22,499 nucleotides of DNA from Streptosporangiaceae bacterium (GCA_030045295.1 JASIGD010000487.1:1-22499), one strand, 5' to 3'. Shown: positions 1 to 7,322, numbered from the stretch's first letter. Program-made: numbers and translations. Notes: generated by a model not told the origin, from the letters alone.

Positions 1-761
1 GGGTGTACGTGGCGTGCCGGTCCCCGGCTAAGGGCGAGGAGGCGGCGGCCTCGATCAGCGCCGCGACGGGGAACGGCTCGGTCGGGGTGCTGCCGCTGGA
101 CCTGGCTGACCTGGATTCGGTGCGGTCGTGCGCGTCGGCGTTCCTGGCCCGGGGCGAGCCGCTGCACGTGCTGATCAACAACGCGGGCGTGGCGGGGCGG
201 CGGGGGCTGACCAGGCAGGGCTTCGAGCTGACGTTCGGGGTCAATCATCTCGGTCATTTCGCGTTGACCAACGCGCTGCTCGGCTGCCTGACCGCCAGCG
301 CGCCGGCGCGCGTGGTGACCGTGGCCAGCGACGCCCACTACAACGCCCGGGGCATCGACTTCGGGGCGCTGCGCCGGCCCGCGCGCGGTCTCACCGGGCT
401 GCGCGAGTACGCGGTCTCGAAGCTGTGCAACGTGCTGTTCAGCCAGGAACTCGCCCGCCGCGCGGCGGGCACCGGGGTCACCACGTACGCGCTGCACCCG
501 GGCGTGGTGGCGTCGGACATCTGGCGGCGGGTGCCCTGGCCGGTCCGGCCGATAATCACCAGGCGCATGCTGTCGGTGACCGACGGCGCCGCGACGTCGC
601 TGTACTGCGCCACCGCACCGGACGTGGCCGACGCCAGCGGGCTGTTCTACGACACGTGCGCGGAACGCGCCGCCAGCCCGGTCGCCACGCCCGAACTCGG
701 CCACGAGCTGTGGCAGCGCAGCGAGGCCTGGGCCGCGCCTTATTTGGCCAGCGCGGCATGA
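1..761 (+). CDS. short-chain dehydrogenase/reductase, 5' end missing
   Basis: NAD(P)-dependent oxidoreductase of the SDR superfamily, closest in style to the retinol-dehydrogenase-like group; the substrate cannot be read from sequence. The frame is open to the window edge. The visible 252 residues begin at the second strand (VACR), so the N-terminal TGxxxGIG nucleotide-binding turn lies upstream of the window and the GTG at 3 is probably not the start. Numbering from that GTG, NNAG is at 59-62, the structural Asn in NHLGHF at 81, the catalytic Ser at about 109, and Tyr136 and Lys140 form YAVSK. The LHPGVV segment follows. The stop overlaps a possible upstream ATG (758) of the next gene (ATGA), so the two genes may be cotranscribed, although no functional link with DNA repair is obvious. 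Confidence 0.93.
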   Translation, partial: VYVACRSPAKGEEAAASISAATGNGSVGVLPLDLADLDSVRSCASAFLARGEPLHVLINNAGVAGRRGLTRQGFELTFGVNHLGHFALTNALLGCLTASAPARVVTVASDAHYNARGIDFGALRRPARGLTGLREYAVSKLCNVLFSQELARRAAGTGVTTYALHPGVVASDIWRRVPWPVRPIITRRMLSVTDGAATSLYCATAPDVADASGLFYDTCAERAASPVATPELGHELWQRSEAWAAPYLASAA

Positions 762-808
762 TCGACTTAGCTAGTGGCAGTACCGCTTTGATCACGGAAG
801 CTGGGGGC

Positions 809-1900
809 ATGGATCTTCCTGTCAACCCGCCGGTGGCGCCGATGCTGGCCAAGCCGGTCGATGCCATCCCGGTCGGGGACTACGTGTTCGAGCCGAAGTG
901 GGACGGCTTCCGGTCGATCGTGTTCCGCGACGGCGATGAGGTCGAGATCGGCAGCCGGAACGAGCGGCCGATGACGCGCTACTTCCCCGAGCTGGTGGCG
1001 GCGATCCGCGCGGAGTTGCCGGAGCGGTGCGTGATCGACGGGGAGGTCGTGGTCCCGGACGCTTCCGGTCGGCGGCTGGATTTTGATGCGCTGCAGCTGC
1101 GCATCCACCCGGCGGCGAGCCGGGTCTCGCTCCTCGCGGAGCAGACGCCGGCGCACTTCATCGCGTTCGACCTGCTCGCGCTGGGCTCGCAGGATTACAT
1201 GGAACGGCCGTTCGCCGAGCGCCGGGCGGCCTTGGAGGCCGCGCTGGCGGGGGCGGCCTCGCCCATCCACCTGACGCTGGCCACCACGGACCGGTCGGTG
1301 GCGGCCGGCTGGTTCGGCCGGTTCGAGGGGGCCGGCCTGGACGGGCTGATCGCCAAGCCCGCCGCCGGGGCGTACGAGCCGGACAAGCGGGTGATGAAGA
1401 AGATCAAGCACGAGCGCACCGCGGACTGCGTGGTGGCAGGCTACCGGGTGCATAAGAGCGGCGAGGACCGCATCGGGTCGCTGCTGCTCGGCCTGTACAA
1501 GGACGACGGGAAGCTGGCCAGCGTGGGCGTAATCGGCGCGTTCCCGATGGAGCAGCGGATCGAGCTGTTCAAGGAGATGCAGCCGCTGGTCACCACCTTC
1601 GACGCGCATCCGTGGAACTGGGCCGAGCACGAGGCCGGCCAGCGAACCCCGCGGGCGGCGATGGCCAGCCGGTGGAACGCGGACAAGGACCTGTCGTTCG
1701 TCCCGCTGCGCCCGGAGCGGGTGGTCGAGGTCCGCTACGACCACATGGAGGGCCCGCGGTTCCGGCACACCGCGCAGTTCGTCCGCTGGCGGCCGGACCG
1801 CGAACCGCGCTCGTGTACCTACGCGCAGCTCGAGGAGCCGGTCGGATTCGACCTGGCCGAGATCCTGCGAGGCGGTTCACCGGGGGGCGGGCGTGGCTGA
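809..1900 (+). CDS. ligC: ATP-dependent DNA ligase, LigC type
   Basis: Seals nicks or double-strand ends using ATP, probably in non-homologous end joining with the following polymerase. The 363 residues contain the nucleotidyltransferase motifs in order: motif I EPKWDG with adenylated Lys30, DGEVVV (Glu79), the DFDALQLR segment, DGLIAK (Lys183), and motif V KKIKH (196-201). A C-terminal OB-fold ends with VVEVRYDHMEGPRFRH. Length fits actinobacterial LigC (about 350-360 aa). There is no phosphoesterase or polymerase domain, so it is not a fused LigD. I chose ATG 809 because GGAAG lies 8 nt upstream and the protein then starts just before the conserved PPVAPMLAKP. An in-frame ATG at 758 overlapping the upstream stop is an alternative. 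The 3' end overlaps the polymerase gene by 8 nt. Confidence 0.93.
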   Translation: MDLPVNPPVAPMLAKPVDAIPVGDYVFEPKWDGFRSIVFRDGDEVEIGSRNERPMTRYFPELVAAIRAELPERCVIDGEVVVPDASGRRLDFDALQLRIHPAASRVSLLAEQTPAHFIAFDLLALGSQDYMERPFAERRAALEAALAGAASPIHLTLATTDRSVAAGWFGRFEGAGLDGLIAKPAAGAYEPDKRVMKKIKHERTADCVVAGYRVHKSGEDRIGSLLLGLYKDDGKLASVGVIGAFPMEQRIELFKEMQPLVTTFDAHPWNWAEHEAGQRTPRAAMASRWNADKDLSFVPLRPERVVEVRYDHMEGPRFRHTAQFVRWRPDREPRSCTYAQLEEPVGFDLAEILRGGSPGGGRG

Positions 1901-3230
1901 GCCGAAGGTGGTCCTCGAACTGGCGGGGCGCGAGGTGGCGATCAGCAACCCGAGCAAGGTGTTCTTCTCGCGGATCGGGGTCACCAAGCTCGACATGGTC
2001 CGCTACTACCTGGCCGTTTCCGCTGGGGCCCTGGGCGGGGTCGGCGGCCGGCCGATGGCGTTGAAGCGTTTCGTGCACGGGGCCGAAGGCGAGGCGTTCT
2101 TCCAGAAGCGGGCCCCGGAGAAACGCCCGGACTGGGTCGAGACCGTCGAGCTCCGCTTTCCCTCCGGCCGCACCGCCGACGAGATCGTGGTCACCGACGA
2201 GGCCCAGCTGGCGTGGGTGATCAACCTCGGCTGCATCGACCTGAACCCGCATCCGGTGCGGGTTGACGACCTCGATCACCCGGACGAGCTGAGGGTCGAC
2301 CTGGACCCGGTGCCCGGCGTGGAATGGCCGCAGATCCGGGACGTGGCCCTGGTGGCCAGGGACGTGCTGGCGGACTTCGGGCTGACCGGCTGGCCGAAGA
2401 CGTCCGGGTCGCGCGGCCTGCACGTGTACGCGCGGGTCGAGCCGCGTTGGTCGTTCGGCGAGGTGCGCCGCGCGGCGGTGGCGGTGGCTCGGGAGATCGA
2501 GCGGCGCGCGCCGGACCTGGCCACCGCCAAGTGGTGGAAGGAGGAACGGCACGGGGTCTTCGTCGACTACAACCAGAACGCCAAGGACCGCACGGTCGCG
2601 TCCGCCTACTCGATCCGGCCGGTCCCCGACGCCCGGGTGTCCGCGCCGCTGGCCTGGTCAGAGGTGCCCACGTGCGATCCCGCCGAGTACACGATCGGCA
2701 CGGTGCCGGCGCGGTACGCCGCCATCGGCGATCCCTGGGCGGGCATGGACGAGGCGGCCGGATCGCTGGACCGGCTGCTCGAGCTGGCGGCGAGGGACGA
2801 GGCGGCGGGCCTGCCGGACGCGCCGTGGCCCCCGCACTATGAGAAGCAGTCCGGCGAGGCGCCCAGGGTCCAGCCGTCAAAACGCAGTGCTGGCCCGGGG
2901 GGACGACCCCCCGGAACCCCCCGCGACCGGGGGGGATCTACCCCTCCGGACCTCCCCAGAGGCCGGCGGCAAAGCAGGATGCCGCTCATCGAGATCGCCC
3001 GCGCGCAGACCAAGGACGAGGCGATGGCGGGCCTGGAACGCTGGAAGGCCAGGCACTCGTCGGTCTGGCCGTTGCTCGAGCCGCGCGACGTGCTGGTCGA
3101 CGGGATGCGCGGGCGCAGCTCGGTCTGGTACCGGATCCGGCTCAACCTGCAGCACGTTCCCGAGGCCGAGCGCCCGGCGCAGGAACCGCTGGAAGTCGAC
3201 TACGATCCCTGGATCGGGTTCCGGCCTTAG
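1893..3230 (+). CDS. LigD-type NHEJ primase-polymerase, stand-alone
   Basis: Archaeo-eukaryotic primase-type polymerase (LigD PolDom family) that fills or extends broken DNA ends before ligation. The 445 residues show metal-binding DLD (Asp136, Asp138), SGSRGLHVY with His177, and the third acidic residue in VDYNQNAKDRT (Asp225). Substrate-binding KRF at 58-60 and FFQKR at 69-73 are also visible. The C-terminal tail (about 363-445, with DVLVDGMRGRSSVWYRIR and VDYDPW) resembles the tail seen after PolDom in other actinobacteria. Between the domain and the tail, residues about 332-359 are a Gly/Pro/Arg-rich stretch encoded by a palindromic GC-rich repeat. Start is GTG 1893, overlapping the ligase stop by 8 nt, so translation is coupled. 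No Ku gene is in view. Confidence 0.92.
   Translation: MAEPKVVLELAGREVAISNPSKVFFSRIGVTKLDMVRYYLAVSAGALGGVGGRPMALKRFVHGAEGEAFFQKRAPEKRPDWVETVELRFPSGRTADEIVVTDEAQLAWVINLGCIDLNPHPVRVDDLDHPDELRVDLDPVPGVEWPQIRDVALVARDVLADFGLTGWPKTSGSRGLHVYARVEPRWSFGEVRRAAVAVAREIERRAPDLATAKWWKEERHGVFVDYNQNAKDRTVASAYSIRPVPDARVSAPLAWSEVPTCDPAEYTIGTVPARYAAIGDPWAGMDEAAGSLDRLLELAARDEAAGLPDAPWPPHYEKQSGEAPRVQPSKRSAGPGGRPPGTPRDRGGSTPPDLPRGRRQSRMPLIEIARAQTKDEAMAGLERWKARHSSVWPLLEPRDVLVDGMRGRSSVWYRIRLNLQHVPEAERPAQEPLEVDYDPWIGFRP
2887..2963 (+). repeat. GC-rich palindromic element, coding copy 1
   Basis: Core CGGGGGGACGACCCCCCG (7-bp arms, ACGA loop) is preceded by GTGCTGGC and followed by further G-run/C-run dyads. It shares its core and left flank with 6403-6480 and, inverted, with 11370-11402. 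It lies in frame inside the polymerase gene and encodes PGGRPPGTP and following residues. Boundaries are approximate. Confidence 0.72.
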
Positions 3231-3235
3231 GCCAG

Positions 3236-3787
3236 TCAGCCGGCCCGGTCGACGGGCCGAGCGGCGCGCCGCTCGCGGTAGGCGGCCACGTGCTGGCGGT
3301 TGCCGCAGTTGCCCGTATCGCAGTAACGGCGGGAGCGGTTCTTGGACAGGTCCACGAAGACCGCGTCGCAATCCGGCGCCTCGCACAGCCGCAGCCGCCC
3401 CGTCTCACGCAGCCGGACCAGGTCGGCGAACGCGAAGCCGGCCTGCGCGGCGATCCGGTCCTCGAGCGCGGCGTCGTGATCGGTGACGTGCAGGTGCCAG
3501 CCCCAGCCGCCGCCGTGATCGGTCAGCCTGGGTCGCGCGCCCGAGTCACGCAGCAGCGCGTTGACCAGTTCCGCGAGAGGTTCCGCGGCCGTGCACAGCC
3601 AGATCGCCCGCAGCCTGGGCCGCAGCGCCCGCACGGCGTCCAGGTCGGCCGCCCGGGCGGGCCGGCGTGGTTCGACAAGGTGCTTGTCGAGGAACACTTC
3701 GAGCGCGGCGACGTCCGCGAGCTCGTCAGAGTTGACCAGATCGGCGGCGAGCACCAGCGCGGCCGTCGTGTCATGAGCAAAAAGCAC
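3236..3787 (-). CDS. CGNR zinc-finger (ABATE-type) regulator
   Basis: The 183-residue protein has an N-terminal stress-response ABATE-like half (about 10-125) and a C-terminal CGNR zinc finger. The latter has Cys135 and Cys140 (CEAPDC), then Cys156 and Cys161 in YCDTGNCGNRQHVAAYRERR. Members are regarded as probable transcriptional regulators; ligand and targets are unknown. Start is GTG 3787, with AGGAG 6 nt upstream. It diverges from an EamA exporter, and the 120-nt gap carries a duplicated 30-bp repeat with GTCATGAC palindromes, so control of the exporter and of itself is a reasonable inference. It converges with the polymerase gene with 5 nt between the stops. Confidence 0.9.
   Translation of the reverse strand: MLFAHDTTAALVLAADLVNSDELADVAALEVFLDKHLVEPRRPARAADLDAVRALRPRLRAIWLCTAAEPLAELVNALLRDSGARPRLTDHGGGWGWHLHVTDHDAALEDRIAAQAGFAFADLVRLRETGRLRLCEAPDCDAVFVDLSKNRSRRYCDTGNCGNRQHVAAYRERRAARPVDRAG
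3241..3275. terminator. possible bidirectional hairpin region at convergent gene ends
   Basis: Two consecutive dyads lie just past the polymerase stop and inside the 3' end of the CGNR gene. The first is a 7-bp-arm hairpin (CGGCCCG / CGGGCCG, 5-nt loop, 3241-3259). The second is an 18-bp perfect palindrome (3258-3275). There is no T-run on either side, so a terminator role is only inferred from position. Confidence 0.35.
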
Positions 3788-3788
3788 G

Positions 3789-3818
3789 TTGACTCCTGAG
3801 CACGGCGCAGGCTAACGT
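3789..3818 (+). promoter_or_regulatory. putative promoter of the EamA gene
   Basis: TTGACT at 3789-3794 and TAACGT at 3813-3818 are separated by 18 nt, a fair match to a vegetative actinobacterial promoter. The -35 abuts the GTG start of the divergent CGNR gene. If correct, transcription begins near 3825 and the tandem repeat at 3841-3900 lies in the 5' leader. Confidence 0.4.
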
Positions 3819-3840
3819 CACCACCATAACTAATTTTCGG

Positions 3841-3900
3841 TCATGACATGACGCGAGATGGCGGAGGATGTCATGACGTGGCGCAAGACCGCGGAGGGTA
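3841..3900. repeat. 30-bp tandem repeat with GTCATGAC palindromes
   Basis: Positions 3841-3870 and 3871-3900 match at 23 of 30 bases by my hand alignment. Each unit begins with TCATGAC, completed to the perfect 8-bp palindrome GTCATGAC (3840-3847 and 3870-3877), and each carries GCGGAGG. The second GGAGGG is the ribosome-binding site of the EamA gene. Palindrome spacing is exactly 30 bp, about three helical turns, which fits binding by a regulator such as the adjacent CGNR protein. Alternatively it is a duplicated translation-initiation region. Confidence 0.65.
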
Positions 3901-3907
3901 CAGCACG

Positions 3908-4993
3908 ATGCCGGCCAAGACGATGCCGCCGGTCGCCCTGGCGATGGCGGGAGCGGCCTGCATTTCGAGCTCGGCGGTGCTGATGCGGCTGGCCGGCACC
4001 TCGCCCAGCCTCACCGCGCTCGGCCGGTGTGCCTTCGCCCTTCCCGTGCTCGGGGTGCTGGCCCTCGTCGAGCGCAGGCGCGGGGCACGCCGCCTGCCGC
4101 CTCGCGCCCGCTGGCTGGCCAGGCTCGCGGGCGTGTTCCTGGCCGGGGACCTCATCTTGTGGAGCCACGCGATCGACGCGATCGGCGCCGGGCTCGGCAC
4201 CGTGGTGACCAACCTGCAGGTGCTCATCGTCGCGCTGCTGGCGTGGCTGATCCTGGGCGAGCGTCCGCGCCGCAGCCTCATGCTGGCGTCCCCGGTCATA
4301 CTCGTCGGGCTGGTCCTGGTCGGCGGGCTGGCCGACGTGGGGGGTTCGCGGGCCTACGGCACCGACCCGGCGCTGGGCGTGGGGTACGGCGCGGCGGTCG
4401 CTCTGCTGTACGCGATCTACATCTTGATGTTGCGGCAGGCCACCTCGTCCCAGGGCCCGGGCGGGACCACCGCCGGGGCGACGGCCGGCCCGCGGCCCGC
4501 GGTGGCCGGCGTGCTCTTCGAGGCCACGGCGGGCGCGACGGTCGCCGCGGCGGCCGGAGGATTCCTGCTGCACGACTTCCGGTTCGGGCCGGGTGCTTCG
4601 CCCTGGCCGGCGCTGGGCTGGCTCGCCCTGCTCGCCCTGACCTCGCAGGTCATCGGCTGGCTGTTGATCACCGTGTCGATGCCGCGGCTGCCCGCCGCGA
4701 TGATCGGGGCGCTGCTGCTGGTGCAGCCGGCGGGTTCGGTGGGGCTCAGCTACGTGATCTTGGGCGAGCGGCCGTCCGCGCTTCAGCTGGTCGGAGTGGC
4801 GCTGGTCCTCACCGGCGTGCTCGTCGCGGTCGGCGGGGCCGGTCCGGCGTCACGGACGACCGCGCAGAGGACCGCGCTGAGGTGGCCGGCCGGACCGCGG
4901 GACGGCCGGGGCGCCTACTCGCGGCGCAGGACCAGGATCATCCGCCACGCCTCCGGCGCGTCAACGGGCGAGTCGTTGTCGAAATCCCCGTAG
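3908..4993 (+). CDS. EamA/DMT-family transporter
   Basis: Inner-membrane exporter of the drug/metabolite transporter superfamily; the substrate is not predictable. The 361 residues show about ten hydrophobic segments arranged as two EamA repeats (roughly 7-140 and 155-310), each containing LGERP (116-120 and 285-289). A Gly/Ala/Thr-rich loop (about 178-200) separates them. Start ATG 3908 follows GGAGGG at 3893-3898 with 9 nt spacing; an in-frame ATG at 3848 lacks a comparable site. After the last membrane segment there is a basic, non-hydrophobic tail of about 48 residues. Its final 26 codons run antisense into the convergent methyltransferase gene. Divergent pairing with the CGNR gene suggests regulation by it. 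Confidence 0.9.
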   Translation: MPAKTMPPVALAMAGAACISSSAVLMRLAGTSPSLTALGRCAFALPVLGVLALVERRRGARRLPPRARWLARLAGVFLAGDLILWSHAIDAIGAGLGTVVTNLQVLIVALLAWLILGERPRRSLMLASPVILVGLVLVGGLADVGGSRAYGTDPALGVGYGAAVALLYAIYILMLRQATSSQGPGGTTAGATAGPRPAVAGVLFEATAGATVAAAAGGFLLHDFRFGPGASPWPALGWLALLALTSQVIGWLLITVSMPRLPAAMIGALLLVQPAGSVGLSYVILGERPSALQLVGVALVLTGVLVAVGGAGPASRTTAQRTALRWPAGPRDGRGAYSRRRTRIIRHASGASTGESLSKSP

Positions 4994-5757
4994 CGGGCCG
5001 CGACCGTGAACCCGCCCGCCAGGCGGATCGCGGCCAGCAGCTCGGTCGCGGTCCAGAACCGGTTCGGCACCACGTCGGTCACCGTGCGCACCGGGCCGCT
5101 TCGCTTGCGATAGGTGACGCTGACGTGTTCCCTGGTGATCTGCGTCACGGGGTCGATCCGGTCCGTCCCGCCGCCCCAGCGCACGGTGACCGTGCCCGTC
5201 TCGACCTCGGTGCTCCACTCGCTGCTGGTCCTGCGTTCAGCGGCGAAGTAGTCCGCCGGATGCGCGAGCTCGGCGATGTACAGACCGCCGCCGGTCAGAT
5301 GGCGCGCGGTCGAGGTCAGGTGCTGGAGCAGGTCATCGAGGGTCAGCAGGTGGCACAGCGAGTTGAGCATGGTGATGGCGAGGTCGAAGCGGCGGGGCAG
5401 GCTGAAGTCCCGCATGTCCGCCTCGACGACGCTCAGGCTGACCCCGGCCGCCGCGGCCAGATCCCGGGCGCGCGCGCCCATCGCCGTGCTGAGATCGAGC
5501 GCGGTGACGTCAAGACCGCGGCGGGCCAGCTCGCGCGCGTGCTCCGCGGGTCCCGCGGCGAGTTCCAGCACCGACTGCAACGGTCCCGCGGCACGGTCCC
5601 GGTGCCTGTCGGACCACCGGAGCAAAGCGTCCACCTCAGCCGGAACGTCCCGGTAGGCGCACGCGGCCTCGTAGAACTCCGGCTCGTCATAGATTCCGGG
5701 CACCCGACCATGATGCCCTACCGCGACGAATCCCGGCCCGGTCCGGCTAAGCGCCAC
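4915..5757 (-). CDS. class I SAM-dependent methyltransferase
   Basis: Predicted cytoplasmic methyltransferase of unknown substrate. The 280-residue protein (from GTG 5757) has SAM-binding motif I as VLELAAGPAEHA (63-74), the acidic end of strand 2 at Asp88 (TALDLS), motif III-like VEADMRDF (111-118) and FDLAITMLNSLCHL. This order resembles the small-molecule methyltransferase_25/11 families. The C-terminal half with YFAAERR and TVTVRWGGG is typical of stand-alone members. The start is uncertain: GTG 5703 (PGIYDEPEFYE) would remove 18 poorly conserved-looking residues, and neither start has a strong Shine-Dalgarno site. It diverges from the unknown gene at 5877 and converges with the EamA gene, overlapping it by 79 nt. 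Confidence 0.88.
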   Translation of the reverse strand: MALSRTGPGFVAVGHHGRVPGIYDEPEFYEAACAYRDVPAEVDALLRWSDRHRDRAAGPLQSVLELAAGPAEHARELARRGLDVTALDLSTAMGARARDLAAAAGVSLSVVEADMRDFSLPRRFDLAITMLNSLCHLLTLDDLLQHLTSTARHLTGGGLYIAELAHPADYFAAERRTSSEWSTEVETGTVTVRWGGGTDRIDPVTQITREHVSVTYRKRSGPVRTVTDVVPNRFWTATELLAAIRLAGGFTVAARYGDFDNDSPVDAPEAWRMILVLRRE

Positions 5758-5829
5758 TAGGCTCGGGTATCGAAGTACGGCAGACTGTCCGCCTGACGTC
5801 TACGGACACTTACTTGGAGGTGAAGCGGC

Positions 5830-5883
5830 GTGTCCTCCCGGGCCGCGAAAGGGCACGGGTTCACGCGGCGAATCCGATGCTGA
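5830..5883 (+). CDS. 17-codon leader ORF upstream of the unknown gene
   Basis: GTG 5830 lies 6 nt after a near-perfect Shine-Dalgarno GGAGGTGA (5816-5823) and opens a 17-residue basic peptide (MSSRAAKGHGFTRRIRC). Its TGA (5881-5883) overlaps the start region of the next gene (ATG 5877, in ATGCTGA). The downstream ATG has no ribosome-binding site of its own, so the leader may deliver ribosomes by coupling. The alternative is that the large ORF starts at an upstream in-frame TTG or GTG (5814 or 5820), but these overlap or lie inside the Shine-Dalgarno sequence and so cannot use it. Confidence 0.5.
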   Translation: MSSRAAKGHGFTRRIRC

Positions 5884-7322
5884 CAGAGAGCCAGGCCCTC
5901 GAGACCCTGACGCGCGAGGACCCGGAGGCAGCCGGTGACGCCAGAGCCGCCCTGGCCTGGCTCACCGGGGACGAGGGCCTGGAGGTCATCTCGCTGCTGC
6001 GCCTGCAGGAATTCCTCTGGTACGCGCTCCCGGTCAAGTGGCCGATGTCCACGCCGGGCCGGGTCGGGGTAGCGAAGGCCCTCGGCCGGCTGTTCACGCT
6101 GGCCGACCTGGACCGTTACGCCGGCGTCTGCTCATCCGCGAGCACCGAGCGGGTCATCACCGCCTACGCGGGCGGCCGCGAGGAGGGGATCGCCGCCTAT
6201 ACCAAGGCCATCGAGGCCTCGAACGCGGCGCCGCCGGACACGGACCTGATCGCCTGGGGTTCGGTCATGGGATCGGCCGAGCGCGCGGCGTACGACGCCT
6301 GCGCGGCCGCGCTCGAGCTGGCCTTTGCCTCGGGCGAACTGAGCGTGGGCGCCCGAGGCTGGCGGACCAAGCGCAGCCAGATCGTCAACCGCTGGCTGAG
6401 CGGTACTGCCCCGGGGGGACGACCCCCCCGGACCCGCCCGTTCGGGGGGACCCATCCCCCTTTGGCCCCCGGCGGGGGCGGCGACACTTGGCTGGGGCGG
6501 ATCAGCGCCGAGCGTATCGACGCGTGGTCGCACGGCCGGCTGGGCGAGCGGTCGCGGATGGCCTGCGGGCTCATTCCGCGCCTGCTCGAGCCGCCGGTCC
6601 GCCCCGACGACCCGCTGCCCACGCTGGGATGGCTGCTGGGCCGCGCGGACGAGGGACTGCGGCTCACCACTCGTCATTACATCGCGCCCGCCCTGGTCAG
6701 CGAGGCGGTCGACACGTTCGGCTGGCGGGATCAGCTGGCCGGCACCCTGCGCCAGGAAATGGACGTCTTTCCGCTGCACACCTTGCGCGGCATGGCGCAA
6801 GGCGAGATGGGCGCCATCCGCCGCAGCCGCACCCGCCTGGTGCTGACCAAGACCGGCAAGCTGATGGCGACGGACCCCGTCGCGAGGTGGCACATCGGCA
6901 CGGCCGCGCTGATCGGGCCCGACGACGGACCGCAGCCCGACTTCTCCGTCGCGGTACGCGAGGCCGCGCTGCTCGTCATCTTGACCAGCGGGCCGACCGG
7001 GTACGACGAGCTGACCAGGCGGCTGACTGACATCCACGGCGTGGAGGGCTGGGCGTCGGCCGCCGGGACCGGCCTGGCCAGCGCCGTGCGCAACGAGCTC
7101 TACACGCTCAGGCACCGGCTGTGGGCGCTGCACCTGCTCGGCAGCGAGCGCAGCTTCACCGCGCCGCTCTCGCTGACCGAGACCGGAGTCGCCGCGGCGC
7201 TATCGGCGCTGCTGGCCCGTGCGCTGCGTCCGCGGCACCATCTCGGTCTCGGGTTATCGCACCCCTGCGGGCACCCCGGATTCCCGGCCACTGACCTGGT
7301 CCGGCGCCGCATCTACTGGTAG
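5877..7322 (+). CDS. conserved-looking protein of unknown function
   Basis: I do not recognise a named domain. The 481 residues have no signal peptide or membrane segment and look alpha-helical and cytoplasmic. The N-terminal half (1-175) has helical blocks such as EGLEVISLLRLQEFLWYALPVKW (positions about 34-55) and a YAGGREEGIAAY stretch. Residues about 177-201 (Gly/Pro-rich) are encoded by a palindromic repeat. Beyond this, DTWLGRISAERI leads to a second region with LTTRHYIAPALV and FPLHTLRGMAQGEMGAIRRSRTRLVLTKTGK. The last part (about 350-470) resembles a winged-helix fold (AALLVILTSGPTGYDELTRRL). Codon use matches its neighbours apart from the repeat. Start ATG 5877 is favoured for overlap with the leader ORF; the frame is open to 5814. 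It meets the SPFH gene tail to tail with a 10-nt overlap. Confidence 0.72.
   Translation: MLTESQALETLTREDPEAAGDARAALAWLTGDEGLEVISLLRLQEFLWYALPVKWPMSTPGRVGVAKALGRLFTLADLDRYAGVCSSASTERVITAYAGGREEGIAAYTKAIEASNAAPPDTDLIAWGSVMGSAERAAYDACAAALELAFASGELSVGARGWRTKRSQIVNRWLSGTAPGGRPPRTRPFGGTHPPLAPGGGGDTWLGRISAERIDAWSHGRLGERSRMACGLIPRLLEPPVRPDDPLPTLGWLLGRADEGLRLTTRHYIAPALVSEAVDTFGWRDQLAGTLRQEMDVFPLHTLRGMAQGEMGAIRRSRTRLVLTKTGKLMATDPVARWHIGTAALIGPDDGPQPDFSVAVREAALLVILTSGPTGYDELTRRLTDIHGVEGWASAAGTGLASAVRNELYTLRHRLWALHLLGSERSFTAPLSLTETGVAAALSALLARALRPRHHLGLGLSHPCGHPGFPATDLVRRRIYW
6403..6480 (+). repeat. GC-rich palindromic element, coding copy 2
   Basis: GTACTGCCC precedes CGGGGGGACGACCCCCCC, then further G-run/C-run dyads to about 6480. 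Core and left flank match 2887-2963, and the reading frame is the same (PGGRPP). It is an apparent in-frame insertion in the unknown gene. Outer boundaries are approximate. Confidence 0.72.

Noticed and set aside
767..1768. 333-codon minus-strand frame
   Set aside because: It is antisense to the DNA ligase, whose motifs are complete.
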